A stretch of 64,000 nucleotides of DNA from Liriodendron chinense (taxonomy: Eukaryota > Streptophyta > Magnoliopsida > Magnoliales > Magnoliaceae), in contig ML058439.1 in NCBI GenBank assembly GCA_003013855.2, positions 620,001 through 684,000 of the forward strand. The letters are read 5' to 3'. Position 1 is the first letter of the stretch; every line of letters begins with the position of its first letter. Made by a program: the position numbers and the translations under genes. Below, piece by piece: positions 1 through 10,025 of the stretch. The notes under the pieces were generated by a model. The model did not search any database. It was given only the letters and a program-made list of their open reading frames with translations, and was not told the DNA's origin.

Positions 1-608
1 ACTCTCTCATTCGCATGGCAAAAAAGAAAGGATCCAAAAGCATAAGTGATCATGGCCCGCGCCTTGTGGAGGGCCTCTCGCTCGGTGGTAGGGACGACGG
101 AAGCGAAATTGTTGTAAAACCATCGCATCTTCACTTGATGGCCTTGGAATTCACCCTCAGGAGGGACGTCACCGACAAGCCGCAGCCAATCAGTGGAAGA
201 GAGGGGAGCTAGAGAGCTCACTTGAGGGACAATTGCCCCATGAAACGGGAAACCTATCTGCATGTAAATGTCCAAAGGGGTTATTCCCCATTCTCCACAA
301 GGGAGCTGGAAGGTGTGGGTCTCATCCCGCCACCTCTCACAAAGGGCCGCAAGCATCATGCGGTTGGCGTCGTTATTATGGAAGCGTAGGGTGAGGAGGC
401 CAGCAAAAGGAGTACCATCTAGTACTCGCTCAAGCAAGGGCTGTGGCTCTTTCATCCAATTGTCCCAGCGATCCCTGGTACCTCGACCCTTGATAGCAGG
501 AAGAGGTTGATGCTCCATAGCTAGGGAACACATGTGGTCCCCTCGGCGGACAATGAAAGCAGGATCATCCTCGTCAACCACTTGGTGGCCCCTGGTACCA
601 TCCGCCAT
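1..608 (-). CDS. Plant mobile domain (MAIN-like) protein, 5' exon, runs off the window
   Basis: Reading the minus strand from the ATG at 608-606 gives about 202 codons with no stop up to the window edge. The translation starts MADGTRGHQVVDEDD and contains the plant mobile domain hallmark CERWRDETHTFQLPCGEWGI (about residues 97-116), then LDIYMQIGFPFHG, then STDWLRLVGDVPPEG and RAMITYAFGSFLFCHANERV at the edge. This is the N-terminal half of the PMD family (PF10536, the domain of MAIN and MAIL1), which occurs both in host genes and inside Ty3/gypsy and MULE elements. A Kozak-like context and uninterrupted frame suggest a recent or constrained gene. I cannot tell host gene from transposon-borne copy because the 3' part is outside. 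Function in the family: poorly known nuclear proteins linked to silencing and meristem maintenance. Confidence 0.8.
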   Translation of the reverse strand, partial: MADGTRGHQVVDEDDPAFIVRRGDHMCSLAMEHQPLPAIKGRGTRDRWDNWMKEPQPLLERVLDGTPFAGLLTLRFHNNDANRMMLAALCERWRDETHTFQLPCGEWGITPLDIYMQIGFPFHGAIVPQVSSLAPLSSTDWLRLVGDVPPEGEFQGHQVKMRWFYNNFASVVPTTEREALHKARAMITYAFGSFLFCHANER

Positions 609-2670
609 GGAATCCTACAAGCTTGGCAAGGTAAGTCCCTATCCTTTACCCATTAAAATCCAAATTCTCATCCAAGAAACCCATGGGATTGGACTCACAT
701 TCCAATGCAAAATCTAAAGTCCAACTCCATGTGTCACTTAGGATATGTGTTGGACCCATTGGAAAAAGTAAGGCCCACCTTAAAGAAGGTGGCATGGTAT
801 GCCTTAGATAAGAAAAGTCCATCATCCAAGGACACATTTTGGACAACAAATGCACTCAAGTGCCATGAGATCAACTAAGGATGAGAGTCCCACTTCACAT
901 GAGAAGTTCCTCTTCAGAGTCCACATGTGGCCAAGGATTGACTCACTTTTATGCCAAGGTCATGATTCTCACTTAGGATGTCTTCATCTCTTTACACATA
1001 TGCATGGACAAGTGGGGAATAGAAAGGAAACGGGCCCCCAAGAGCAACCCAAATGCCTCATCTCAATGGATTGGAGAGAGCACATAGCCCACTTGAAGAA
1101 CATGAGGACCCATTCATGGGTTAACCATGGGCAACTTTATATGCCTCATCTTGATGAAAGTTTGGACCATGAAAATACAACAAGGAGGTCTACCCACAAA
1201 CATATGAATCAAAGAAGCTAAGGGTAGAAAGTTGATACACATAGCCCACATGAAGAATCAAAGTTGAAAATGCCCATGAAAAGGCAAGTTTGGGCAACTT
1301 ATGTGCACCAACTTTTTCACCAAAGGGGAGACCATTTGAGCACAAAAGAGCACGGCTTGATGAGTCACCCAACCATCATGAAAATGGATAAGAATGTTAC
1401 ACATAGCCCACTTGAATATCAAAATCCAAAATGTCCCAAGGCATGGGACAAAAATGGGCAACCTATGGGTATCATTCTTTCCCACAAATGGAAAGAAAAA
1501 CCACTCATACTTAAAATGATGGTGGAATGACCCACCAAGCCCCAAAGAAAGGATCAAGGAGCTATGGTTGTATGGATAGCTCACTTGAGGATCATCCATT
1601 CGAGATTGATAACATTAGAGGGAAACTCTTGAGAACCACATTCCTACCACAAGGAAAACCATTTGAAACTAGTGAGATTGTGGGAACAACTCACTCATGG
1701 GACTTGTAGATGGTCAAGTAACTCAAGTCCTCCATCCATCAAAAGAAAAAGCATGAAAAGAAAAATCCCACATGAACAAAGTGTAGTGGGGCACACATGG
1801 TTCAAAGAAGTGCCCAAGTTTCAATGAAGGCCCAAAAGCCCATCCACATGAAAAACTTCAAGGAGCCCACTACACTTTGTACAAGGAGGTACATCATATG
1901 GAAGAGTTGGGCCACTTGTCCATAAAGGCCCAACTAGGAAAACTAGCCCACTTGAGATCCAAAATGAAGAATGGGCTAGTCATCTTGGTCCATACATATA
2001 TGAAAAAAGATGGGGTCACCTAAAATGAGCCCCATGAGCCCAAAACTTGAGATGGGCCCTACCATGCCCATGGGCCCAAACCTTAAAAAAAAAAAGATGA
2101 AAAAGAAAGGAAGAGCATTAAGGAAAAATGACAAGGGCAAGAAAGCATGAGGGAGCCCAAAATGAAGCATTGGGCCCATCAAATACACCAAGGGCCATGA
2201 CTTCACTTTGAGCCCATTTGATACACATGAGAAGAGGCCCAACTCCCATGAAAAAGATAGAGTATTTTGCCATGCACACTTGATGACATGGCAAAATTAC
2301 TCTTTACATGCACATGGAGGGAGTGTGAAAAAGGAAAAAATGATGAAGTGGAGAGCTTGCAATGTCCTTCTCCATGCACCACCTTTGAAAGAGACTTGAG
2401 ATCTAGAAAAAGGCCAAGAATGCTTGGGCCCACCTTCACACCTCTTTGAATAGCTACATGAAAAAGAAAAAGGACCATGAGAAGAGACAATGAAGATGGA
2501 AAAGGACAAGAAAGAGAAAGGAAGTGGTCCATACCTTTACCACCCACCAAAGAAGGACCACCTTGCTGTCCCAAGACCTCTCTAAGGCCCACCACTTGAG
2601 AAAAGCAAAGGACCACCAAAGAAAGAGAGAGGAAACTTGAAAAAAGAAAGAGTATGAGAGAAAGAAGAGA
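609..2670 (-). other. Long 5' flank of the PMD gene with about 160-bp tandem units
   Basis: No convincing coding sequence. The plus strand is A/G/C-rich and T-poor, so a minus-strand transcript would be pyrimidine-rich. The motif cacatagcccac recurs at 1081, 1238 and 1400 (spacing 157 and 162), each followed about 50 bp later by gggcaac, which shows a short tandem array. It could be a long 5' UTR, an intron, or retroelement LTR/UTR sequence. An acceptor-like cttgccaag lies just before the PMD start on the minus strand. Confidence 0.4.
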
Positions 2671-2702
2671 GAGATTGCACGTTTGAAGGGGGGGTGTCCC
2701 AT

Positions 2703-2711
2703 GTTATATAG
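2703..2711 (-). promoter_or_regulatory. Candidate TATA box upstream of the PMD gene
   Basis: The minus strand reads CTATATAAC, a close match to the plant TATA consensus, inside a GC-richer block. It points toward the PMD ORF, which would start about 2.1 kb downstream. A start site near 2675 would be expected. No other evidence of transcription. Confidence 0.3.
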
Positions 2712-3130
2712 AAAAGGGGAGGGCACCCTTTTACCCAGCCCCCTGAAGAGACCAGGAGGCACAGACCGGTCGGACGGCCCATGGGAGGCCGTCCTAGCAT
2801 CTACCTAGGTGAAACGACCTCCCTCTCCCTCTCCTTGGGAAGGGTGGTTGCAAGTGAATCTTGTACCTTCATGTAAGAATGAAGTGATGGAAGAGAAGGA
2901 TGAGAAAAAAGAAGAAATCTCACCAAAATCTCATCTCATGAGAAATGGGTGAGAAATTGGGTTGATGATGTGGAAAAGTTCCATGGAATTTTTAAGAAAA
3001 GAAAGAAAAAGATTGACTTGGTCAAACAATGATCTCAACCATCCAAAAGCTATGACCTAATGATCCGAACCATTCCAAAGAGAATTCCCGTAGTCTCCAA
3101 CCTGGATTGCTGCTCTTTTGTACATAATGT
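2712..3130. other. Gene-free stretch
   Basis: Low-complexity GA-rich sequence then unique-looking AT-rich sequence; no ORF or recognised element. It leads into the 152-bp tandem array. Confidence 0.4.
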
Positions 3131-3133
3131 TAG

Positions 3134-4240
3134 GGTCCGAAGACCTTAAACTACGTCGGGATCAAGATCCTGAGGGATTTTTAATAAAATGGGTATCGAT
3201 CTCGACCATCAAAATCAGAATCGATGACCCAGAATATTTTTCAAAAAAGAAAACAAAAAAAAATGTCTTTCCTCTTTTAAAGTCTGGGTCCGAAGACCTT
3301 AAACTACGTCGGGATTCACATCCCGAGAGATTTTTAATAAAAGCCGGTATTGGTCTTGATTGATCGAATCAAGAGCCGACGACACCGAGTATTTTTTAAA
3401 ACCACAAAAAATATATTTATGCATTTCCAACACTTACTTGTACACAGTTTTGGGTCCGAAGACCTTAAACTACGTCGGGATCAACGTCCCGAGAGATTTT
3501 TAATAAAAACCAACATCGATCCCAGCCTTTCAGGCCAAGATCTGATGATCTGGATCATTTCGAAAAAACAAAAAAATGTGTTTGCCCCCCTTTCACTAAG
3601 TCTGGGTCCGAAGACCTTAAACTACGTCGGGATCAACATCCTGAGAGATTTTCAATAAAAGCCGGCGTCGGTCTTGTTTGCTCACATCAAGATCAATGAC
3701 TCCGGACATTTTCAAAAATCATAAAAATATATTACCAGCCCCGCTTTTAAAGTTTTGGTCCGAAGACCTTAAACTACGTCGAGATCGACATCCCGAGAGA
3801 TTTTCAATAAAAACCGGCATCAGTCTGGATTGTCCATTCGCTGACACCGGACATCTTTCTAAAAAAAAAAAAAAAACATGTTTGCCCCTCTTTTGTACAG
3901 TTTCATGGTCCGAAGACCTTAAACTACACTGGGATTAATTTCTCGGGGGATCTTTCTCGCTTTCCACTAAAAACCGGCATCGGCCTCGACCGTTGGGATC
4001 ATGGTTTGATAACCCGGATCATTTCAACAATACCAAAAATATTTTAAAGCTTTCCATAAAAACCAGTATCAATCTTGATCACTCGAGTTGAAGTTTGGAA
4101 CTTTTTCAAAACAAAAAATATATAGATACAATATAAAAAAAAAAAAATGATTCACCTAAAAATTTCAAACTGCACAAATTCATCCCCAGTGGTCCGAAGA
4201 CCTAAAACTACACTGGGATTAACTTCTCGGGGGCTTTCTT
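3134..4240 (+). repeat. Tandem array, unit about 152 bp
   Basis: The core ggtccgaagaccttaaacta recurs at 3134, 3287, 3453, 3605, 3757 and 3907, with a variant at 4191; spacings are 153, 166, 152, 152, 150 and 284 bp. The 284-bp gap contains a degenerate unit that has lost the core (around 3961-4110). Each unit continues with a cgggat...cccgagagattttaataaaa block, a variable aaccggcatcggtcttgat segment and an A-rich tract. The apparent ORFs in it are repeats of one reading and are not genes. Such arrays are common in the untranslated parts of large gypsy elements, but I cannot name the parent element. Confidence 0.85.
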
Positions 4241-4780
4241 TCCTAACCTGTTCCAGACATGGCTGACACTTGATCGTACGGGTGTCTGGAATCTTCCAAA
4301 CAGGTAAGGGCTGAGGCGGGCAGAACTCCGCAATCCTGTTCGTGTTGAACGCACCGTGATAGACAACCTTGATTTGGAAGTCGCTGTTGAATCTGACGGA
4401 TGTTCCTTGTTCCTAAAACTCATGAAGGGGATTAAGGCTGTTGGGCGGTGGAGCTCACCCTCACGGAATTGTGAGCAACGTAAGACCCCAAACTGGATTG
4501 ACTAAGGGAAATGTGAGGATGTGGCTCATTTTGTGGCCGAAGGAGTCCGTCGGACGATACGTGGTCTATGTGCATTGCACGTGAGGAACAGGCAACTTTG
4601 TGGGTGTGTTGACTGAAAACCCTCAAAATCTCCTCATCCGAAGATGTAAAACTACGGTACTTAACTGTGTGAGACTCGTCTTGCTCGCTGACGTAAAATG
4701 GATAGGGTGCCTTACCAGCAGAAGAAGCTGGAAGTGGATGAAAATTCCACACTTTTCCCTGCATTTCAGAAAAATCACCA
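4241..4780. other. Gene-free stretch between two arrays
   Basis: Begins with ttctcgggggctttc, a polypurine-tract-like end of the last unit. Short ORFs on both strands show no recognisable domain. Confidence 0.35.
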
Positions 4781-4784
4781 AAAT

Positions 4785-5050
4785 ACAAAAACATTGCAAA
4801 ATATTGTCAAAAATCACAAAAATATTTCCTTTACTTTCAATCAAAATATTGTCAAAAATCACTAAAATATTTCCCTTGCTTTCAATCGAAATATTGACAA
4901 AAAAATCACAAAAATACTTCTCTTGCTTTCATCAAAAATATTTCGAAAATCACAAAAAATATTTCCTGCGTTTTCAATAAACCGATCTCTATCCTGACCA
5001 TTCAGTTGAAACTCGGACCACATATTTACAAAAATCACAAAAATTAGCAT
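4785..5050 (+). repeat. Short AT-rich tandem array, unit about 45-55 bp
   Basis: Copies of a unit containing aaaaatcacaaaaatatttc followed by a ctttgctttcaatc block recur four to five times between 4800 and 4970, with a last partial copy near 5030. Strand composition is strongly A/C on the plus strand. Confidence 0.7.
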
Positions 5051-5089
5051 CCCCGGCACTACAATTCAGGAGTCTTGAACTCCGCTCAC

Positions 5090-5830
5090 TTCACAGTATG
5101 GGACGACGGATCCAATCGCCCGCAAATTGGAATCTTGACCAAAACGGGCAACCAAACACCATCTCAATCACATGTATGCCCAGAAGAACATCTTGAAGTC
5201 GAATGATATCCTCCTACATTCTCATTAGCAAAGAAACAGCATCTTGGGACGATGGACCTGATCGACCACGGGTCGGGATCTTGACCAACCCGCTGTCCAA
5301 ACCTCCATATCAAAAAGAAAATCCCCAGGGAAGCACAACCCTACAAGCAATAAGCTCAAAGTTCTCTGCACCCATACAAAAGCAAAATGATCAAACTGAA
5401 AGAGAATGAGCCAAAGCCATGCATTCATCATGCATCTCCATGCATCAGCATCCATTGCATCAATCATCATGTTTACCTGCTTTCAAAATAAAAGCCGGTT
5501 AGCCAAAGACCCCACAGGCATCCCTAGTGGAGGCACGTGCAAACCAGATTTCCATTTCAAAAAGACAAAAAAATATTTCTATTTGCAAATAAAAACCCCA
5601 CGGAGTATCACTCCACAGAGTGGGTGCCTTTTCAAAAATCCAAAAATGTTTTCCAGTAGAGCGTTCTGCCTCCAACACACCAGGAGATCTTCCATATCTC
5701 TGGGGTAGGAGCCAACGCAAAAATCAAATAAGATCCAATGTCTCGCGATTCTCCCCGGAGATCATCGGATCCACTGCACTCAAAGTACGGTCGAACTGAA
5801 CTCCTGTGTCAGTGCGGTCGTACCACATGC
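5090..5830. other. Gene-free stretch with diverged duplicated blocks
   Basis: Two related blocks, gggacgacggatccaatcg near 5100 and gggacgatggacctgatcg near 5249, each followed by atcttgacc and a caaac segment, suggest an older tandem duplication of about 150 bp. No coding sequence recognised. Confidence 0.35.
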
Positions 5831-5839
5831 CAAGATACA

Positions 5840-6638
5840 AAAAAGATGAAAGCCAAAAGGCTTGGTCACAGAAACCATTTGAACAGGTGGAAACGATGAA
5901 TTGGAACCCAAGTATTAAAATCAGCAGATTGGGTGGAAGGAGTTCACCCGCACATACCTAGGCGTGGATGCCTGAAGTACCTTGACTGAGTCCAAGTCGG
6001 CGTAGTAGAATCCCGTAAGACTATCGGACGCAGGGCGTCTAACCACTTTGACAGTCAAGCGAAACAAGTACTCCTGGAGTGATCTGGGAAAACATCAAAC
6101 ATCACACAATCAGTCTCAGGGTCAGCATCCTCGTAAGACTGTCGACGCAGAGGGCTCTGCTGTACCTTTCCGATGTTAGTACCGATCAGGAATGGAAGGG
6201 TTGCGATTGGGTACCCAGGTTGCAGCAAACTGCAGGGACAATCGCAACGTTTTCTCCAAACTCTCGCGGTATGTGCGAGTTATCAATTTCCAGACAATCA
6301 ACTGACCCAGATACAAAGGACAACAAAGATTCCAGACCACAATCAAGGAAAGAATGAATTGCAAACCAAGCATCAAAACCAGCAGATCGGGTGGAAAAGC
6401 CCACCGCACATACCTAGGCGTGGATGCCTGAAGTACCTTGACTGAGTCCAAGTCGCGTAGTAGAATCCCGTAAGACTATCTGACGCGGCGTCTAAACCAC
6501 TTTGACAGTCAAGCGAAACAAGTTACTCCTGGAGTGATCTGGGAAAACCAAACATACAATCAATCACAGGGTCAGTAACCTCGTAAGACTGTCGACGCAG
6601 AGGCTCTGCTGTACCTTTCCGATGTTAGTACCGATCGG
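5840..6638 (+). repeat. Tandem direct repeat, period 456 bp, broken by an assembly gap
   Basis: The block starting cacatacctaggcgtggatg occurs at 5951 and at 6407 (456 bp apart) and matches through cgatgttagtaccgatc at 6190 and at 6638, where the N run begins. Upstream similarity extends to about 5890 and 6350. The second unit stops exactly at the gap, so more copies may be collapsed. Occasional single-base differences separate the copies. Confidence 0.85.
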
Positions 6639-6663
6639 NNNNNNNNNNNNNNNNNNNNNNNNN
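6639..6663. other. Assembly gap (25 N)
   Basis: A run of 25 Ns, probably a placeholder length. It adjoins the 456-bp tandem repeat, the usual cause of such breaks. Confidence 0.99.
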
Positions 6664-6844
6664 TTTTCTTGTTATGATCCGTGAACCCGCATGGCCTCTA
6701 TCTAATTTCTTGTTGGTCTGCTATCTTCTGTGTCGATACTTTTTTTTTCAAGTTTTTATTTTTATGTTTTAAATTCATTTTCATGAGCATTCCTAGTTCT
6801 TGTGGATGATGCTTCTCTTGAATCCAAGTAAATTTTCTTCTCAC

Positions 6845-6915
6845 ATCATCATCATCATCTAAGCCTTATCCCAATTAATTGGGGTTGGCTACGTGAATCC
6901 TTTTCTACCATTCCA
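6845..6915 (+). repeat. Dispersed plant repeat, SINE-tail-like
   Basis: A catcatcatcatc run is followed by taagccttatcccaattaat and ttggggttggctacgtgaat. I recognise this core from short retroposon-like repeats in many angiosperms. Its own promoter boxes are not visible, so it is probably a fragment. Confidence 0.4.
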
Positions 6916-7273
6916 CTATCAAGTAAATTTTCTTCTGACATCTGACTGGAAAAGAAAAGAGAATGCACCTATAACTAACAGAGTTTCATTACTGTTGTCA
7001 ATGAGCTCGTCTGGGGTCTGTTAGGCTCAAATTTTGACTCGATTTAAAAAAAAAATTGATTTTGTTTGCCCAGGCCAGCCCATTTACCCCTGGAATTCAT
7101 CGTGGCCAACAATACTGTGCCCTTATTCACTTTTGAATTCTGCATTTTTTATTTTTAATATCCAATGTTTGAGAAGGGATATGTCCCAATAAATCATGAA
7201 TTTTGGTTGATATTGGAGATATTCAAATGAGCTTGCCAACTTATGGTCTTTGAATTCTTTGACTATGCCTCAG

Positions 7274-8170
7274 GTGGGAAGGATGGCTGGCCAATTTGCA
7301 AAGCCCAGATCTGATCCATTTGAGACCAAGGATGGGAGTTAAGCTCCCCTAGCTACCAGGGAGATAATATTAACGGTGATGTCTTCGATGAAAAATCTAG
7401 GATGCCGGACCCCAGAGGCTGATTAGAGCCTATTCCCAATCAGCAGCCACTTTGAATCTTCTCCGAGCATTTGCCACTGGTGGATACGCAGGGATGCAAA
7501 GAGTCTCACAGTGGAACCTTGATTTCATAGATCACAGCGAGCAGGGAGACAGGTACTTGATATATCAGAATTTTTTTGATATCAGCAATTTTTTGCTTAC
7601 CCTTCTAGTTATTATATTTTAGGTTGGGATTGGTTTCTCATCTGATGAATATTACATGACAAGATTCATGCCACAATTTCTCAAATAATCACTCTGCTCG
7701 TTCTGCTTTTCATCGAGGCTTCTCCCTCGCATTCTTATGATTTGTTGGATTTCATACCTTGTACAGTCATTTTAAAGTTGTTGAAACTTCTAAACTTGGA
7801 AATTGGAACAAACATGTACAAATCTATCTAGGAACTCATCCTATTTGAACATGGTTTTGATGCTTACTACAAGGTTTGACTGGTTGGAAACAGGTACATG
7901 GAACTTGCACAGAGAGTTGATGAAGCTCTGGGATTCATGGTTGCAGCTGGACTCACCAGCGAACATCCCATAATGACCACCACTGAATTTTGGACATCCC
8001 ATGAATGCCTTCACCTACCATACGAGCAGGCATTGACGAGAGAGGATTCGACATCTGGTCTTTATTATGATTGTTCAGCTCACATGCTTTGGGTTGGTGA
8101 GAGGACTCGATAGCTGGATGGTGCCCATGTTGAATTCCTCCGTGGTGTTGCCAATCCCCTTGGTATTAAG
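7274..8170 (+). pseudogene. Class II DAHP synthase (3-deoxy-7-phosphoheptulonate synthase) pseudogene, two exons
   Basis: Two exons of the plant plastid enzyme that opens the shikimate pathway (phosphoenolpyruvate plus erythrose 4-phosphate to DAHP). Exon A, 7274-7552, follows a tcag acceptor and encodes [17 protein letters not shown] and then, through frameshifts, the GDN...GDVFDEKSR and [18 protein letters not shown] blocks; it ends gacag before gtac. Exon B, 7894-8170, encodes [58 protein letters not shown] and ends at a aag/gtgac donor. Damage: two 1-base insertions near 7335-7350, a 1-base deletion near 7411, and TAG for an expected Gln codon at 8111-8113. The 5' exons, including the transit peptide, and all later exons are missing. 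Retained intron positions show a DNA-level duplicate, not a retrocopy. Confidence 0.9.
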
Positions 8171-8515
8171 GTGACATTTTCAGCTTGGCCTTAAATTCTA
8201 GTATCTTCTTTCATCGAATTGGAAAATTTGCATAATCTATACTATCTATAACGCAAGTAGCATTTAAACATTTTCACCCTCGCAATTAGTTTCTCAATGT
8301 TGGAGAACTTTGAATATTTTAAGGACATTAGGAGACATTTTTTATGAACTTAGGGGTATTTTAGGAACATTAACATGTGGTTGGTGTTTGTTGTATGGTT
8401 GAGATTCCACCCGAAAAAGCCACTCATAGGATGTCAGCCCGAGAATGATGTAGATCTAAAATGCAGGTGGGCTACAGAAATAGAAAACAGTCGCCCACTG
8501 TCAAATCACTTGGGG
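8171..8515. other. Gene-free stretch after the DAHP synthase fragment
   Basis: Intron-like AT-rich sequence after the donor at 8171. I looked for the next DAHP synthase exon in the same strand here and did not see it. Confidence 0.4.
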
Positions 8516-8516
8516 G

Positions 8517-8518
<2 letters not shown>

Positions 8519-8562
<44 letters not shown>
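8519..8562. repeat. (CT)n microsatellite
   Basis: About 22 uninterrupted CT units. Confidence 0.97.
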
Positions 8563-8564
<2 letters not shown>

Positions 8565-9490
8565 GGTCTCTTCAGTCACTCTCCCCCCGTATCCACTTGC
8601 GTACACATGCGTGCCCCTAGTATCAGTAATGCCAATTCTTCGTAATATGATTATGTCAATAACAGTAGTAATGACGATGACAATGACAATAACAAGTTTA
8701 GTTTGCATAAATGAAAGAAGATCACAGAAAGTGGGGTGGCCATCTGCTAAAGCAATGGACAATCAATTGAGTGTGCCCCTCACTTGGGATCAACCACAAC
8801 AACCATAGCAACAACAGCAACAGGAAAGAGGAAAAGAGAAGGAAAGAAAGCAAGTCATGAAGAAGGTTTGTGGGTGCGATGGCATCTAAATGCAAACCAA
8901 CCACTTTGATATGCTCCTTACCTTTATCAACTCTCCTCCCACATGTCTAAGAAAAGGAACGATTTTGTGGGAATCATTTAAAAATATTGAAAAGAAAAAT
9001 AAAAAGAATGTTCAGATGGACCACTAAGTTAGCGTGAGTGGACTGGGTATGGGTCCACGTGTAACTTGTATATGACATCTAAGGCGCCAATAAGATTGCT
9101 CCCCTTTATAGATTATTGGGTGTGAAAAATCAGTCCGATCCACCCACTAGATGGGTCACACATGTGCATTGAGTCAACCCATTGATTTTCCACACGTTTA
9201 ATCGAGACTATGGACGTTTCGGGTTCATTTCCACAGACATGGGAAGTTCCCATGAGAAAGCCACTCCGTCCATCAGTTTCTAAAGCTCACATTAGGATAG
9301 GAGTCCAAAAATCAGGCAGACCCAAAACTCGGGTGTTGTCTACAATTGAATGCTCACAATTGAAAACTTTATGGGGGACACATAAGTTTTGGATCAGGAT
9401 GATATTTATTCATTCAGATTATCCAAACGTTTCTAACCTTATGAATGGTTTGGATGGCATATAAATATCCCGATTGGCTCTAGGAAGGTT
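8563..9490. other. Gene-free stretch
   Basis: No supported gene. Phrases such as gggtccacgtg and cacacgtttaatcgagac look like diverged non-autonomous transposon sequence. Short ORFs here have no recognisable product. Confidence 0.35.
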
Positions 9491-9499
9491 TCAAAGGCA

Positions 9500-9690
9500 A
9501 ACGTTTCCATTCTCACCCTTTCCTGTAGTGTGGCCCACCTGGGTTTTAGATTTACCTGATTTTTGGAATCCTATCATATTGTGAGCTTTCGAAAATGATA
9601 AACGGAATGGATTTATCACAGGAAAATCTCTGAGCCCCACATAGCTTCAAACCACAGAACTTCATGTGGGTGGGGGACACGAGCAACTCG
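9500..9690 (+). repeat. Dispersed repeat family copy 1 (cctgtagtgtggcccacctg type)
   Basis: Contains cctgtagtgtggcccacctg, then a gggttttagatt block, a ttgtgagctttcgaaaat block and aatggatttatcacagg. The same order is seen near 12915-13110 and, in part, at 10100, 22025, 25620, 32635 and 46625, so this is one copy of an interspersed non-coding family. Confidence 0.6.
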
Positions 9691-9885
9691 AGTTCGATTT
9701 CCATGGTCAGTGATCTGAATTGGGGTCAATGTCTTCAACGACTAGGATGTTGTATACACGTGGCACATTGGTTGTAAGTGGTCCATCAACATTAGTACAC
9801 TAAAAAAAAAAGCAGCTTGTAGCCATACTTTTTTTTTCTTGAAATATTTTTTCTACTACTAAATAGTAAGTACTGATTTGTTCAC

Positions 9886-10025
9886 AAATTACATATCACA
9901 TTTGACAAATCACAAGGTTTAAAGTTTCCCATTTCATAAATTACATATCACAAATGACAAATCACAAGGTTTAAAGTTTCCCATTCCATAAATTACATAT
10001 CACAAATGACAAATCACAAGGTTTA
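9886..10025 (+). repeat. Tandem repeat, three copies of 52 bp
   Basis: aaattacatatcaca starts at 9886, 9938 and 9990; each unit continues with gacaaatcacaaggtttaaa. A single inverted copy of the same sequence lies at about 24485-24540 inside the hAT element, preceded in both places by a related aaatatttt block. Confidence 0.85.

Noticed and set aside
3118..3938. ORFs with repeated GSEDLKLRRD
   Set aside because: They are the tandem 152-bp repeat read through; frames shift between units.
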